Shown here in pieces: positions 36,979 through 47,036 of a DNA stretch of 64,000 bases (positions are counted from its first letter, which is position 1; each line of letters starts with the position of its first letter). The notes beneath the pieces were generated by a model. The model did not search any database. It was not told where the DNA came from and worked only from the letters and a program-made list of their open reading frames with translations. This stretch comes from Bradyrhizobium sp. CSS354. GTDB taxonomy: Bacteria > Pseudomonadota > Alphaproteobacteria > Rhizobiales > Xanthobacteraceae. The stretch spans positions 496,001 to 560,000 of the forward strand of contig NZ_JAACFU010000003.1 of NCBI RefSeq assembly GCF_029051725.1, written 5' to 3'. The position numbers and the translations under genes were made by a program.

Positions 36979-37794
36979 TCATAGATCCAGCGTCACCGTC
37001 ACCGGCACATGGTCCGACGGCCGCTCCCAGTTGCGCGCGTCGCGCAAAATCTTGAAATCACTGACCGCATCTTTCAGCGCGCGCGAGACCCAGATGTGGT
37101 CGAGCCTGCGGCCGCGATCGCCGACGGTCCAATCGGCGGAGCGGTAGCTCCACCAGGTGTAGACCTTTTCCGAAAGCGGAATGCGCTCGCGGGCGACGTC
37201 GACCCACTCGCCGGCGGCGAGCGCGGCTTGCAGCTTTTCGGTTTCGACAGGCGTGTGCGACACCACTTTCAGAAGCTGCTTGTGCGACCAGACGTCGTTC
37301 TCATGCGGAGCGACGTTGAGATCGCCGACCAGGATGTGGCGATCCTCGCCGCGCGGATGCAACGGCTCGCACGCCTTCATCTCGTCGAGGAAGCGGAGCT
37401 TGTGATCGAATTTCTCGTTCAACGCGGGATCGGGAATGTCGCCGCCGGCCGGCACGTAGAAATTATGCACCACCAGGGGCTTCGCGATCCCAGCCTTCTC
37501 ACCGAACGATACTGAGATGTGGCGAGAATCCACCTTGTCGCAGAAGGTGCGGATATCCTTCGACTCGAACGGAATCTTGGAGACGATGGCGACGCCGTGA
37601 TAGCCCTTCTGCCCGTTCAACGCGACATGCTCGTAACCGAGCCGCTTGAAGCGCTTCAGGGGAAAGGCGTCGTCGATGCACTTGGTTTCCTGGAGACACA
37701 GCACGTCCGGTCGCGCGCTCTTGAGAAATTTTGCGACCAGATCGATGCGCAGCCGCACCGAGTTGATGTTCCAGGTTGTCAGGGAAAAACGCAT
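36979..37794 (-). CDS. xthA: Exodeoxyribonuclease III
   Basis: This is an AP endonuclease/3'-5' exonuclease of base-excision repair. The 271-residue protein has the family catalytic blocks LQETKC, GDLNVAPHENDVW, RRLDHIWVS and SDHVPVTV in the right order. It follows lolA with a dispersed repeat between them. The ftsK - lolA - xthA order is common in alphaproteobacteria. Confidence 0.95.
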   Translation of the reverse strand: MRFSLTTWNINSVRLRIDLVAKFLKSARPDVLCLQETKCIDDAFPLKRFKRLGYEHVALNGQKGYHGVAIVSKIPFESKDIRTFCDKVDSRHISVSFGEKAGIAKPLVVHNFYVPAGGDIPDPALNEKFDHKLRFLDEMKACEPLHPRGEDRHILVGDLNVAPHENDVWSHKQLLKVVSHTPVETEKLQAALAAGEWVDVARERIPLSEKVYTWWSYRSADWTVGDRGRRLDHIWVSRALKDAVSDFKILRDARNWERPSDHVPVTVTLDL

Positions 37795-37854
37795 GAGGGA
37801 TGCGTCTTAGCATGGATTGATGCGGGGAAAATGCTTGTCCACAGCAAGTGGATT

Positions 37855-37942
37855 CGTAGGGTGGGTTAGCGCAGCGTAACCCACCATGCTTCCACATTTG
37901 CGGACCGAGATGGTGGGTTACGCTTCGCTAACCCACCCTACG
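37855..37942. repeat. Inverted repeat CGTAGGGTGGG, copy between lolA and xthA
   Basis: This element has the same outer arms as the copy at 24826-24938, CGTAGGGTGGGTTAGCG pairing with CGCTAACCCACCCTACG, and an inner CGTAACCCACCAT pairing with ATGGTGGGTTACG. It is more regular than the parA-parB copy. Confidence 0.88.
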
Positions 37943-37947
37943 CACCG

Positions 37948-38760
37948 TCAGCCCGGCGACGCGCCGTAATTCGTGAAGTCGATCTTGAACATGCCGGGAT
38001 CGAGCTTCTTGCTCGTGTCCAGATTATAGACCGCGATCGTGGTGTCGTAGCCCTGCGGGTCGGTGACGGTCCACTGCTTCAACTGGCCGTCCTTGGCGCC
38101 GAACATCAGCAAGAGGCGGCTGGTGCCGACCAGCGCCTGCTTCTCCTCGATGGTGACGCTGACGAAGACGTCATCGGCAGAGACGTTGACGACGTTGGTG
38201 TCCTTCATCAGGTCGATGCGGTCGGACAGCAGGAAACGCAGCGGTGTCTGCGACAGCGGATAGACGTCCTGCGTCGCGAGCTTGCGGTCGCGCACCACCA
38301 GCGACGATCCGTCGGCGACGATGTCGATCGGGCTCGGCGCGTCGTATTCGAAGCGCACCTTGCCCGGCTTCTGGATGTAGAAGTCGCCTTGCGTCTTGCT
38401 GCCGTCGGGGCCGACCTGGACGAAATTTCCGACCAACGTCGACAATGACGACAGGTAGGCGCTGACCTTGGCGGCTTGGGCCTTTTGGTTCGCATCGAAG
38501 GTCTGGAAGATGCTGCTCGGCACGTTGCGGCGCGGGTCCGGGATCACCGGATTCGGCGGCGCCTGGGTCGCGCCGGTGACAGTGGGCCCGCCGCCGGCCG
38601 GACCGCCATCGCGGCCCTTCGGTGCGGGCTTCGGCACGGGAACGGTCTGCGCGAACGACGCCGCACTCACCATCGCGGCGATGACGAGAATCACGCCGGC
38701 CATGCGCGCGCTTCGCGCAGCGACGATGGCAGCGAATCGAATGTCCGGATGTCTGATCAA
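37948..38760 (-). CDS. lolA: Outer-membrane lipoprotein carrier LolA family protein
   Basis: LolA carries lipoproteins across the periplasm. The protein has a signal peptide (AGVILVIAAMVSAASFAQ), a Pro/Gly-rich linker of about 40 residues and a LolA fold (DFYIQKPGKVRFEYDAPSP, DRIDLMKDTNVV). A TTG at 38760 with AGGA 8 bases upstream gives 270 residues; an ATG at 38703 is an alternative start. It follows ftsK by 95 bases. Confidence 0.87.
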   Translation of the reverse strand: MIRHPDIRFAAIVAARSARMAGVILVIAAMVSAASFAQTVPVPKPAPKGRDGGPAGGGPTVTGATQAPPNPVIPDPRRNVPSSIFQTFDANQKAQAAKVSAYLSSLSTLVGNFVQVGPDGSKTQGDFYIQKPGKVRFEYDAPSPIDIVADGSSLVVRDRKLATQDVYPLSQTPLRFLLSDRIDLMKDTNVVNVSADDVFVSVTIEEKQALVGTSRLLLMFGAKDGQLKQWTVTDPQGYDTTIAVYNLDTSKKLDPGMFKIDFTNYGASPG

Positions 38761-38855
38761 CGCGTCGTCCTGTGTGGCTGGGCGCCCTTTTAGCCTGATT
38801 TCGGCCAAAAGCAGATAACGTTTTTGCGTGAAATGGTGGTCTGAGGCGGCTCGCC

Positions 38856-41327
38856 TCACATATGGCTGTCTTCTTCCTCGACGAGAATCTCGCGTTTGCC
38901 GGCGTGGTTGGCGGGTCCGACGATGCCCTCCAGTTCCATGCGCTCCATCAGCGATGCGGCGCGGTTATAGCCGATCTGCAGGCGACGCTGGATGTAGCTG
39001 GTAGAGGCCTTGCGGTCGCGTTTGACGATCGCAACGGCCTGCGAGAACAAATCGCCGCCGCCGTCCGCGCCCATGGCGGACGCGTCGAACACCGCGCCGT
39101 CCTCGTCCTCGCTGGGTTCTTCGGCCGTGACGGCTTCGAGATATTCCGGCTGTCCCTGCGTCTTGAGGTGGCGCACCACCTTCTCGACTTCGTCGTCCGA
39201 CGCGAAAGGACCGTGCACGCGGCTGATGCGACCGCCGCCCGCCATGTAGAGCATGTCGCCTTGGCCGAGCAGCTGCTCTGCGCCCATCTCGCCGAGAATC
39301 GTGCGGCTGTCGATCTTGGACGTCACCTGGAAGGCGATGCGGGTCGGGAAGTTCGCCTTGATGGTGCCGGTGATGACGTCGACCGAGGGACGCTGCGTTG
39401 CGAGGATCACGTGCAGGCCGGCGGCGCGCGCCATCTGCGCGAGGCGCTGCACCGCGCCTTCGATGTCCTTGCCGGCGACCATCATCAGGTCGGCCATTTC
39501 GTCGACGATGATGACAATGTAGGGCAGCGGGTCGAGCGAGAGCTTCTCTTCCTCGTAGATCGCCTTGCCGGTTTCCTTGTCGAAACCGGTGTGCACCGTG
39601 CGCGTCGGCTCTTCGCCCTTGGCCTTCAATTCGAGCAAGCGCGTGTTATAGCCGTCGATGTTGCGCACACCGAGCTTGGCCATGTTCTTGTAGCGCTCTT
39701 CCATCTCGCGCACGGCCCATTTCAGCGCGACCACGGCCTTCTTCGGGTCGGTCACGACGGGCGTGAGCAGATGGGGAATGCCGTCATAGACTGAGAGTTC
39801 GAGCATCTTCGGGTCGACCATGATCAGGCGGCACTGGTCGGGGCGCAGCCGGTAGACCAGGCTGAGGATCATGGTGTTGATGGCGACCGACTTGCCCGAG
39901 CCGGTGGTACCGGCGATCAGCATGTGCGGCGTGCGTGCGAGGTCGATGATGACGGGATCACCGCCGATGGTCTTGCCGAGGCAAAGCGGCAGTTTCGCAA
40001 CCGAATCGACGGTCTCCTTGGCGACCAGCAGCTCGCGCAGATAGACCTTTTCGCGATGGGCGTTGGGCAGCTCGATGCCGATCGCGTTGCGGCCGGGCAC
40101 GACGGCGACGCGCGCCGACAGCGCGCTCATCGAACGCGCGATGTCGTCGGACAGTCCGATCACGCGCGACGACTTGATTCCCGGCGCCGGCTCCAGCTCG
40201 TACAGCGTGACCACGGGACCTGGATGGGCCTTCACGATCTCGCCGCGAACGCCGAAATCCTGCAGCACGCCTTCGAGCGCGCGCGAATTGGCTTCCAGCT
40301 CGGCCTTGCTGAGCGGCTGGCGATCGCCGGCCTTGGGCGCGGCCAGCACCGATACGGAGGGAAGCTCGAACTTGTCGGAGGATTTCTTGGAAGTGGCTTT
40401 CGGCGCTGCCTTCTTGCGTGGGGCGCGCGCAACCGGCTCCTCCTCTTCCTCCTCGTCTTCCTCGACCTCTTCGTGCTCGTCGTCGTAGTCCTCGTCCTGG
40501 GCCTGCGGCGAGATCGGCGGCGCGGCGCGGCCGCCACCGAGCTTCGGCTCCTGGCGGCTGAATGAAACGGCCTTTGTCTTCGGTCCGCTCGAGACGAGCG
40601 AGCGGTAGGCCGCGCCAAGCAACCAGGTCAGCCGCGCCTTCGTGCTCATCAAGGCGTGGAACAGCCAGCCCAGCGATACCGAACCGCGATCGCCCTCCTC
40701 GTCCTGGTCGAGCGGCTTGTCGTCATCCTCGATTTCCGCGAGTTCGTCGTCATGCTCGCGTGCGCCAAGGCCGCAGGCGATCAGGAAGGTCGCCGTCATC
40801 GCCGCGAACAGGATCGTGCCGAGCACGATGCGATAGATCATGCCCGCCGGTCCGAAGATCACCGCGGGCGCGCGAACCAGGGCATCGCCGACCACGCCGC
40901 CGAGGCCTGTCGGCAGCGGCCAGGCGCCGCCATGCGGCCAGCAGCTGACGAAGCCCGCCGCGATCACCGTGCAGAGGATCCAGGAGCCGAGCCGCAGCGC
41001 CTCGCGGTCGAACGGGCGATGGGTCAGCATGCGCCAGCCCCAGACCGCGACCGTCAGGACCAGCATGATTGCGCCGAGCCCGAGGATCTGCATCGCAAGG
41101 TCGGCGCCGATCGCGCCGGCATAGCCGAGAATGTTGCGGATCGGCCGCGACGTTGCGTGGCTGAGGCTGGGATCCTGCACCGACCAGGTCATCAACGCCG
41201 CCGAGGCGACGCCCGACAATGCGATCAGGCCGAGGCCGCTGAGCTCGCGCACGCGCCGCGCCAGCCCCTCGCGGATCGAGGGCGGCAGATGGCCGACCAG
41301 GGGAATAACACGTTCGATCGTCGACAT
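38856..41327 (-). CDS. ftsK: DNA translocase FtsK
   Basis: FtsK pumps DNA at the division septum and activates dimer resolution. The 823-residue protein has about four N-terminal membrane segments, an acidic and Lys/Ala-rich linker (about residues 200-320) with a glutamate-rich tract, the motor with Walker A GTTGSGKS and Walker [10 protein letters not shown], and the C-terminal gamma domain ([18 protein letters not shown]) that reads KOPS. GTG at 41333 is also possible. It follows the aminotransferase gene. Confidence 0.97.
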   Translation of the reverse strand: MSTIERVIPLVGHLPPSIREGLARRVRELSGLGLIALSGVASAALMTWSVQDPSLSHATSRPIRNILGYAGAIGADLAMQILGLGAIMLVLTVAVWGWRMLTHRPFDREALRLGSWILCTVIAAGFVSCWPHGGAWPLPTGLGGVVGDALVRAPAVIFGPAGMIYRIVLGTILFAAMTATFLIACGLGAREHDDELAEIEDDDKPLDQDEEGDRGSVSLGWLFHALMSTKARLTWLLGAAYRSLVSSGPKTKAVSFSRQEPKLGGGRAAPPISPQAQDEDYDDEHEEVEEDEEEEEEPVARAPRKKAAPKATSKKSSDKFELPSVSVLAAPKAGDRQPLSKAELEANSRALEGVLQDFGVRGEIVKAHPGPVVTLYELEPAPGIKSSRVIGLSDDIARSMSALSARVAVVPGRNAIGIELPNAHREKVYLRELLVAKETVDSVAKLPLCLGKTIGGDPVIIDLARTPHMLIAGTTGSGKSVAINTMILSLVYRLRPDQCRLIMVDPKMLELSVYDGIPHLLTPVVTDPKKAVVALKWAVREMEERYKNMAKLGVRNIDGYNTRLLELKAKGEEPTRTVHTGFDKETGKAIYEEEKLSLDPLPYIVIIVDEMADLMMVAGKDIEGAVQRLAQMARAAGLHVILATQRPSVDVITGTIKANFPTRIAFQVTSKIDSRTILGEMGAEQLLGQGDMLYMAGGGRISRVHGPFASDDEVEKVVRHLKTQGQPEYLEAVTAEEPSEDEDGAVFDASAMGADGGGDLFSQAVAIVKRDRKASTSYIQRRLQIGYNRAASLMERMELEGIVGPANHAGKREILVEEEDSHM

Positions 41328-41342
41328 GCTCACGGGCCCCGC

Positions 41343-42551
41343 CTAACCCAGAGTCTCGACCAGGCGGTGCAGCGCCTGCGCCGTGGTCTCGCCATCCTGC
41401 ACCAGCGCAAGGCGAATGTAGCCCGCGCCGGGATTGAAGCCGTCGGGCTGGAGCCGCGCCAGATAGCTGCCGGGCACCACGCGCACGCCTGCTTCCGTGA
41501 AGAGTTTTAGGCACACAGACACGTCGTCGCCGATTGCGGACGTGTTGAGCCAGACGCAAAAGCCGGCGTCAGGTCGGCGATAGCCGTACCGATCGCCGAT
41601 GATCTGGTCGGCGAGATCGAACTTGATCCGGTAGAGCCTGCGATTCTCCTCGACATGCGCCTCGTCGCCGTAAGCGACGGTCGCGACATGCTGCAGCGGG
41701 ACCGGCACCTGCGGCGCCGCAATGTTGCGCAGCTCGAGGAACATGCCAATGAACTTTTTGTCGCCGGCGGCGAAGCCGACGCGCATGCCCGGCAGGTTCG
41801 AGCGCTTCGAGAGCGACTGGAACGCAACCACGCGGGTGAAATCAGGGCCTGCGCATTCGAGCGCGCTGCCGGGCGCTTCGCGGGTGTAGATCTCAGAATA
41901 GCATTCGTCGCTGAGGATCACGAAGCCGTAGCGGTCGGCGAGCTGCTTCAGGCGCGTGAAATAATCGCGCGAGGCCACCGAGCCCTGCGGGTTGGCGGGC
42001 GAAGCCAGATAAAACGCCACCGTGCGCGCCAGCGTCGCTTCGTCGATGGCGTCGAGATCGGGCAGGAAACCATTTTCGGCGGTGGTCGGCAGAAACACCG
42101 GCTCGCAGCCCGCGGCGCCGGCGCCGGCGCCATAGACCGGATAGAATGGGTTCGGCATCAGGATCGCGGGCTTGCCGGGACGCGGGCCGACATAGCGCGC
42201 GGCCGCGATCGCGGCGAGGAACAGCCCCTCGCGGCTGCCATTGAGGACGAGAATCTCGCTCTCGGGATCGAGGGCGCGCGGCAGCTTGAAGCGCAACGAC
42301 AGCCAGGCGCCCGCTGTCTTGCGGAACGGGTCGGTGCCCTTATTCGCGGGGTAACGGCCGAAATCGGCGATGTGCTTGGCCAGCACCGGGCCGACGAAGT
42401 CGGGTACGGGATGCTGCGGCTCGCCGACGGCAAGCGAAATCAATGACTTGCCCGGCTGATGGGGTGCCAGCAGCTCGTTCAGCCGGACGAAGGGAGAGCG
42501 TTCGCTATCGGAGCTTCCACTGTCCTGCGGCGCACGGGATGAAGCGGTCAT
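41343..42551 (-). CDS. Aminotransferase, class I/II (possible DapC)
   Basis: The 402-residue fold-type I PLP enzyme has ASPANPQGSVAS, DECYSEIY and the cofactor-lysine motif SLSKRSNLPGMRVGF. The SKRSN form of the lysine motif is seen in succinyldiaminopimelate transaminases (DapC), so a role in lysine and peptidoglycan synthesis is possible but not proven. Start choice is the ATG at 42551; two earlier ATGs (42557, 42596) are in frame. Confidence 0.85.
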   Translation of the reverse strand: MTASSRAPQDSGSSDSERSPFVRLNELLAPHQPGKSLISLAVGEPQHPVPDFVGPVLAKHIADFGRYPANKGTDPFRKTAGAWLSLRFKLPRALDPESEILVLNGSREGLFLAAIAAARYVGPRPGKPAILMPNPFYPVYGAGAGAAGCEPVFLPTTAENGFLPDLDAIDEATLARTVAFYLASPANPQGSVASRDYFTRLKQLADRYGFVILSDECYSEIYTREAPGSALECAGPDFTRVVAFQSLSKRSNLPGMRVGFAAGDKKFIGMFLELRNIAAPQVPVPLQHVATVAYGDEAHVEENRRLYRIKFDLADQIIGDRYGYRRPDAGFCVWLNTSAIGDDVSVCLKLFTEAGVRVVPGSYLARLQPDGFNPGAGYIRLALVQDGETTAQALHRLVETLG

Positions 42552-42885
42552 AGCCATTCTGGACGCCAGCACTCTTGGAACAGCCGGTCGCAGCACGGCG
42601 CCGGCGGGAAGCGGTTCAGTTCACCATAGATAGGGCGAGGTTAAGACGCGATTAACCATCGGTCGCCGCCTCCGTCCAGAGCAGGAATAATGAGGCCGGA
42701 TAACAACGGGATGCGCGGCGAACCCCAAGCTCGTCATGGCCGGGCTTGTCCCGCCTGCGCGGCCGAAGCCGCTTCGGCGAGGCGAAGGCCCGGCCATCCA
42801 CGGCCTTTCCTGCTGTGCCCAAGAACTTCCTGCTGTGCCCAAGAACGTGGAGGCCCGGGCACGACGGGCTCGTGACCAGGCGCGC
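42552..42885. other. Intergenic region with repeat remnants
   Basis: These 334 bases hold no gene. They contain a fragment of the genome's 'cgaaggcccgg' repeat family (about 42736-42800) and a 20-base tandem duplication at 42807-42846. The aminotransferase promoter should lie near 42555-42660. Confidence 0.65.
42807..42846. repeat. Perfect 20-base tandem duplication
   Basis: The unit TTCCTGCTGTGCCCAAGAAC occurs twice, at 42807-42826 and 42827-42846, with no intervening base. Such short tandem copies can vary in number between strains by slippage. Confidence 0.9.
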
Positions 42886-43290
42886 CTAGCGCGCCGGAAG
42901 CTTCTCGAAGGTCGCCATGCCCGCGGGGATCGCGTGGAAGTCCTGCTTGTCGCAGGTGTAGATTGCCATCTGCGGATGGAACTGCGCAGGCTCGTCCAGC
43001 GTGCCGACCTTCAGGATCGCGGCCGGCAATCCGGGGACCTTGGTCACTAGATGCGTGCCGCATTCGGCGCAGAATTCGCGCGTCACGGCGCGTTCGAGGT
43101 CCTTGCGTGTGAACTGCTTGGGTTGCCCGGTGATGTAGCTGAAGCCGGCCGCCGGCATCGCGATGAAGGTGTTGGGCGCGCCGCCCGAGATGTACTGGCA
43201 CTCGCGGCAATGACACTGCGCCTGCATCATCGGGTCGCCCTCGGCGACATAGCGCACTCCGCCGCAATAGCATCCGCCTTCCAAACGCAT
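42886..43290 (-). CDS. GFA-family (glutathione-dependent formaldehyde-activating-like) protein
   Basis: The 134-residue protein has the zinc-binding cysteine pattern of the GFA/CENP-V fold: GGCYCGGVRY near the start, QCHCRECQ and FCAECGTHL. Most family members have unknown substrates and do not act on formaldehyde. GGGAGG lies five bases upstream of the ATG (43295-43300), which fixes the start; the frame's longer extension to 43545 has no homology. Confidence 0.9.
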   Translation of the reverse strand: MRLEGGCYCGGVRYVAEGDPMMQAQCHCRECQYISGGAPNTFIAMPAAGFSYITGQPKQFTRKDLERAVTREFCAECGTHLVTKVPGLPAAILKVGTLDEPAQFHPQMAIYTCDKQDFHAIPAGMATFEKLPAR

Positions 43291-43406
43291 GACGACCTCC
43301 CGGTTTGTTATTCTTGAGGTCGATATTTCTGCCCCGGCGGCATGGAATGGCAATCTTTTTCTTTGCGAGCGGACAAAGGCAGCCCATCCGCAGCCGGTTC
43401 GTGCAA

Positions 43407-45005
43407 CTATCTCTTGGCAAGTCCGCAGCCGTTGAATCCCCGGCCGCGCCAGCACCCGCTGCTCATGCACTCGGCCTCCAGCCGTGGACAAGCGGTTGAA
43501 GCGCAATCCGCGCGGCCGCCCATACTGGCGCATGCCGTGGCGCACCTGCTTCGCATGAACGAACAGCTCATGCCGCTTCCGGTCTGCCGCGGTTGCCCTG
43601 CTCCGGCCTGATCTGGCGGCAGCACCGCCCTCTTGTCGTCGCGCGTGGGCGCCCGCTTCGAATCAGGTTGGCCCGGACTTGCGGCGGGGCTCTGTGTCGT
43701 CAGCTTGGAGAGTTCCATCCGACACGGTCGGCTGGTCTCGGTGCGGACGCCGGCGCCGGTGGTTCCTTTCAGCTCGAGTGCGAGCTTGTACCGATAGGGC
43801 GCGCCGGCGGTGCGGCGCAGCGGATCATTCTCACCAACCAGCCCGCTGACGGTGACAGTCGCGCGGCCATCCGCTTCAATCTTCCCGTCATAGATTGTCG
43901 CACCGGGCTTGCCCTCTTCCCCGGAGAGAGTGTGCAGGACGCCATCTTTGACGCGCAGGGCATACTGGAAATAGGCCTCGGAAAATGGAGGCTTGTTCTC
44001 GCAAGTCTCCTTCGCGATCCAGGTTCCATCGAACGTGGTTACGCGCTTGGCGGCGTCCGCTGGTTTCGCCAAGCTCTCGATGCGTGATTTCGCCAGATCT
44101 GCGAAGGCGCAGGCCGGGAAGCGTACGAGGTGATCCTTGAATACCGCGAGCGTTCCCAGCGCTTCCGCGCTGCGCCAATGGTCTCCGGCCTCCGCGCAGG
44201 GATCCACCTGAGGCGTCGCAGGCGACAACGCCGCCGTCTCGGGCTTGCCGTTCAGGTAGAACTCGCCGAAGAACGACAGCGACAGCTCCGGCACTTGCGA
44301 GCCTTTCGAGCGCTGGTAGACGCCGGCGCTGATCGTCTGAAATACCGTGTTGACGTTGCCCTTGTCGCCGATGTGCTCCAGGAACGCGCTGGTATAGGGG
44401 CTGTTGCGGCCGCTGCCGTCGTCGGCGGTCCGGCCGGCCTGTGTCGCATAGGAAATGATGGTGCCCTCGGGACTTTCCATCTTGGCGAGGCCGCGCGAGA
44501 CGGTGACGCCGCGGCCCTGTCCGACGTTTCGCCGCAACTCGTCGGCAAATGGATTGTCGCGGCAGGCGTCGAGCACGAGGATTCGCAGGTTCTTGGCCTG
44601 CTGCAGATCCGCCAGGATCTCGTCGGCACGTACCAGGCGGCGCAGATCGACCTCGTCGCGAACGACGGCATCGACAGGCACCAGATAGTTGACGCCGGCG
44701 AACTGGAGCGCGTGCCCGCTGTAGTAGAACAGGGCGACATCGGCGCCGCGGGCCTCACGCGCGAAGCGAAGAATGGTGTCCTGCATGGCGGGCTGGTCGA
44801 GGTCGGTCGCGACGACAGGATCGAACCCCGATCGCTTGAGGGCCGCGCCGACATCGGCCGCATCATTGGTCGGGTTGGCGAGCGTGGGAACGTTTCGGTA
44901 GGCGCCGTTGCCAATCACCAGCGCGACGCGCTTGTCCGCGCGGGCCTCGAGGCTCGACAAAGCGAGCAACAGGAAACACCAGACCAGGCAATAGGGCAGA
45001 CGCAT
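43407..45005 (-). CDS. Secreted caspase-like (peptidase C14) protein with Cys-rich tail
   Basis: The 532-residue protein has a signal peptide (residues 1-23, ending LEARA) and a caspase p20-like domain with catalytic His98 (YYSGHALQ) and Cys148 (LVLDACRD). A middle region of unknown fold follows, then a C-terminal stretch with eight cysteines in about 50 residues. Related bacterial proteins are proteases or pseudoenzymes; both catalytic residues are present here, so activity is plausible. The signal peptide suggests a periplasmic or exported location, where the tail cysteines could form disulfides. It stands between GFA and amtB genes with no obvious operon partner. Confidence 0.85.
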   Translation of the reverse strand: MRLPYCLVWCFLLLALSSLEARADKRVALVIGNGAYRNVPTLANPTNDAADVGAALKRSGFDPVVATDLDQPAMQDTILRFAREARGADVALFYYSGHALQFAGVNYLVPVDAVVRDEVDLRRLVRADEILADLQQAKNLRILVLDACRDNPFADELRRNVGQGRGVTVSRGLAKMESPEGTIISYATQAGRTADDGSGRNSPYTSAFLEHIGDKGNVNTVFQTISAGVYQRSKGSQVPELSLSFFGEFYLNGKPETAALSPATPQVDPCAEAGDHWRSAEALGTLAVFKDHLVRFPACAFADLAKSRIESLAKPADAAKRVTTFDGTWIAKETCENKPPFSEAYFQYALRVKDGVLHTLSGEEGKPGATIYDGKIEADGRATVTVSGLVGENDPLRRTAGAPYRYKLALELKGTTGAGVRTETSRPCRMELSKLTTQSPAASPGQPDSKRAPTRDDKRAVLPPDQAGAGQPRQTGSGMSCSFMRSRCATACASMGGRADCASTACPRLEAECMSSGCWRGRGFNGCGLAKR

Positions 45006-45092
45006 GAAATCCTGCTCCAAACGGGGAGCATGATATTCAGCAAGCTCGCAGCAATGCAATTTAACTTATGACGGCCCAGCGGCACGGGACCA

Positions 45093-45126
45093 AAAAGAAA
45101 GGGGCTCCAACTTGCGCTGGAGCCCC
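45093..45126 (-). terminator. Terminator after amtB (first copy)
   Basis: On the minus strand the stem GGGGCTCCA/TGGAGCCCC (45101-45109 with 45118-45126) is followed by TTTCTTTTT. It lies 84 bases after the amtB stop and before the caspase-like gene, so it should end the glnK-amtB transcript. Confidence 0.88.
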
Positions 45127-45210
45127 TCAACGGTCGGGACATTGCCGGGTATGTGCCCCAAACCGTAGTTGTGAGCGCGACCTCCGAGGAGGCCGCGCCC
45201 GGGAGGAGAC

Positions 45211-46659
45211 TTACATGTTGTAGGCGCGCTCGGTGTGCTCCGTGATGTCGAGGCCTTCACGCTCGCTCTCGACATTGGCGCGGAGGCCAACGATCACATC
45301 GACGACCTTGTAGAGGATCGCCGAACCGATACCCGACCACACCAGCGTGGTGCCGACACCCCAGATCTGGGAGATCATCTGCGCCGCGAAGTCGTAATCG
45401 GCAACCTTCGGCGGGATCGCGGTGTAGTCGATGATGCCCGCACCACCCAGCGCCGGATTGACGAGGATGCCGGTGCCGAGGGCGCCGATGATGCCGCCGA
45501 CGCAGTGCACGCCGAACACATCGAGGCTGTCATCGTAGCCGAGCGCGTTCTTCACGACGGTGCAGAAGAACAGGCAGACCACGCCGACCACGAGGCCGAG
45601 GACGATCGCACCCATCACGCCGGAGAAGCCGGCGGCAGGCGTGACGGCCACGAGGCCCGCGACAGCGCCGGAGATGACGCCGAGCACCGACGGGTGACCC
45701 TTGATGATCCATTCCGCGAACATCCACGACAGCGCGGCGGCTGCGGTGGCGACGAAGGAGTTGGTCATGGCGAGGGCTGCGCCGCCGTTGGCTTCGAGGT
45801 TGGAGCCAGCATTGAAGCCGAACCAGCCGACCCAGAGCAGCGAGGCGCCGATCATCGACATCGTCAGCGAGTGCGGAGCCATCAGCTCCTTGCCGTAACC
45901 GACGCGCTTGCCGATCAGGAGAGCACCGACGAGGCCTGCGATGCCGGCGTTGATGTGCACCACGGTGCCGCCCGCGAAGTCGATCGCGCCCTTCTTGAAG
46001 ATCCAGCCTGCGTCGGCGTTGATCTCGTCGAGTTTGGCCTGCGCCGCGGTCTTCGCCGCCGCGTCAGTCGCAGCAGCCAGAGCCTTGGCAGCATCCTGGA
46101 TCATGTCCGGGCCGGGCCAATACCAGACCATGTGCGCGATCGGGAAGTAGATCAGCGTGACCCAGAGCGGAACGAAGAGCGCGAGCGCCGCGAACTTCAT
46201 GCGCTCGGCGAAGGCGCCGACGATGAGGGCGGGCGTGATCGCCGCGAAGGTCATCTGGAAGCACATATAGATGAGCTCCGAGATGTTGGCGTCGACCGAG
46301 AAGGTCGCTGCCTTCGAATCGGTGGTGACGCCCATCATGAAGGCCTTGGAGAAGCCGCCGATGAAGTCCGAGCCGCCGGTGAAGGCGAGGCTGTAGCCGT
46401 ACACGGCCCAGATCACGGTGACGACGCATACGGTGTAGAACACCTGCATCAGGACCGAGAGCATGTTCTTGGAGCGGACGAGGCCGCCGTAGAAAAGCGC
46501 GAGGCCGGGGATCGTCATCAACAGCACGAGCACTGTCGATGTCAGCATCCAGGCGTTGTCTCCCTTGTTGACCGTTGGCTCGGCGTAGGCTGCGGTCGCA
46601 GCGAACAGGCCGACTGCGAGAGCCGCCAATCCCGCGCCATAGGGACGCTTAAACGTCAT
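45211..46659 (-). CDS. amtB: Ammonium transporter AmtB (copy 1)
   Basis: AmtB conducts ammonium across the inner membrane and is blocked by GlnK. The 482-residue protein has an N-terminal signal-like segment (GAGLAALAVGLFAATAAYAE) and 11 membrane segments. It has the twin channel histidines in TVVHINAG and FGVHCVGG, and the Phe gate QMTF. A loop insertion rich in Ala (about AAKALAAATDAAAKTAAQ) lies between segments five and six. AGGAG precedes the ATG at 46659. It follows glnK by 38 bases. Confidence 0.96.
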   Translation of the reverse strand: MTFKRPYGAGLAALAVGLFAATAAYAEPTVNKGDNAWMLTSTVLVLLMTIPGLALFYGGLVRSKNMLSVLMQVFYTVCVVTVIWAVYGYSLAFTGGSDFIGGFSKAFMMGVTTDSKAATFSVDANISELIYMCFQMTFAAITPALIVGAFAERMKFAALALFVPLWVTLIYFPIAHMVWYWPGPDMIQDAAKALAAATDAAAKTAAQAKLDEINADAGWIFKKGAIDFAGGTVVHINAGIAGLVGALLIGKRVGYGKELMAPHSLTMSMIGASLLWVGWFGFNAGSNLEANGGAALAMTNSFVATAAAALSWMFAEWIIKGHPSVLGVISGAVAGLVAVTPAAGFSGVMGAIVLGLVVGVVCLFFCTVVKNALGYDDSLDVFGVHCVGGIIGALGTGILVNPALGGAGIIDYTAIPPKVADYDFAAQMISQIWGVGTTLVWSGIGSAILYKVVDVIVGLRANVESEREGLDITEHTERAYNM

Positions 46660-46697
46660 TTCATTTACTCCTGATTGAATTTTGATTGAGCGCGAAA

Positions 46698-47036
46698 TCA
46701 AAGGGCCGCAGCATCGGCCTCGCCGGTGCGGATGCGAACCGCATGGTCGAGATTGATGACGAAGATCTTGCCGTCGCCGATCTGTCCGGTTTTCGCGGCA
46801 GACGTGATGGCGTCGATGGTCTTGTCGACCTGGTCGGAGGCGACAGCGACCTCGATCTTGATCTTGGGCAGGAAGCTCACGGCATATTCGGCGCCGCGAT
46901 AGATTTCCGTATGGCCCTTCTGGCGGCCATATCCCTTGACTTCCGTCACCGTGAGACCGTGAACGCCGATGGCGGTCAGGGCGTCACGGACTTCTTCCAG
47001 CTTGAATGGCTTAATAATCGCCATAACAATTTTCAT
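46698..47036 (-). CDS. glnK: Nitrogen regulatory PII protein GlnK (copy 1)
   Basis: This 112-residue PII protein senses 2-oxoglutarate and ATP/ADP and closes AmtB when nitrogen is sufficient. The T-loop has the uridylylation tyrosine Tyr51 (EIYRGAEY), and the K-P-F-K and C-terminal blocks are intact. It starts the glnK-amtB operon. The longer frame to 47099 has no PII homology. Confidence 0.97.
   Translation of the reverse strand: MKIVMAIIKPFKLEEVRDALTAIGVHGLTVTEVKGYGRQKGHTEIYRGAEYAVSFLPKIKIEVAVASDQVDKTIDAITSAAKTGQIGDGKIFVINLDHAVRIRTGEADAAAL

Noticed and set aside
45235..46674. 479-residue plus-strand open frame
   Set aside because: Antisense to amtB copy 1, with an Asp/Glu/His-rich composition typical of the reverse of membrane-protein genes.
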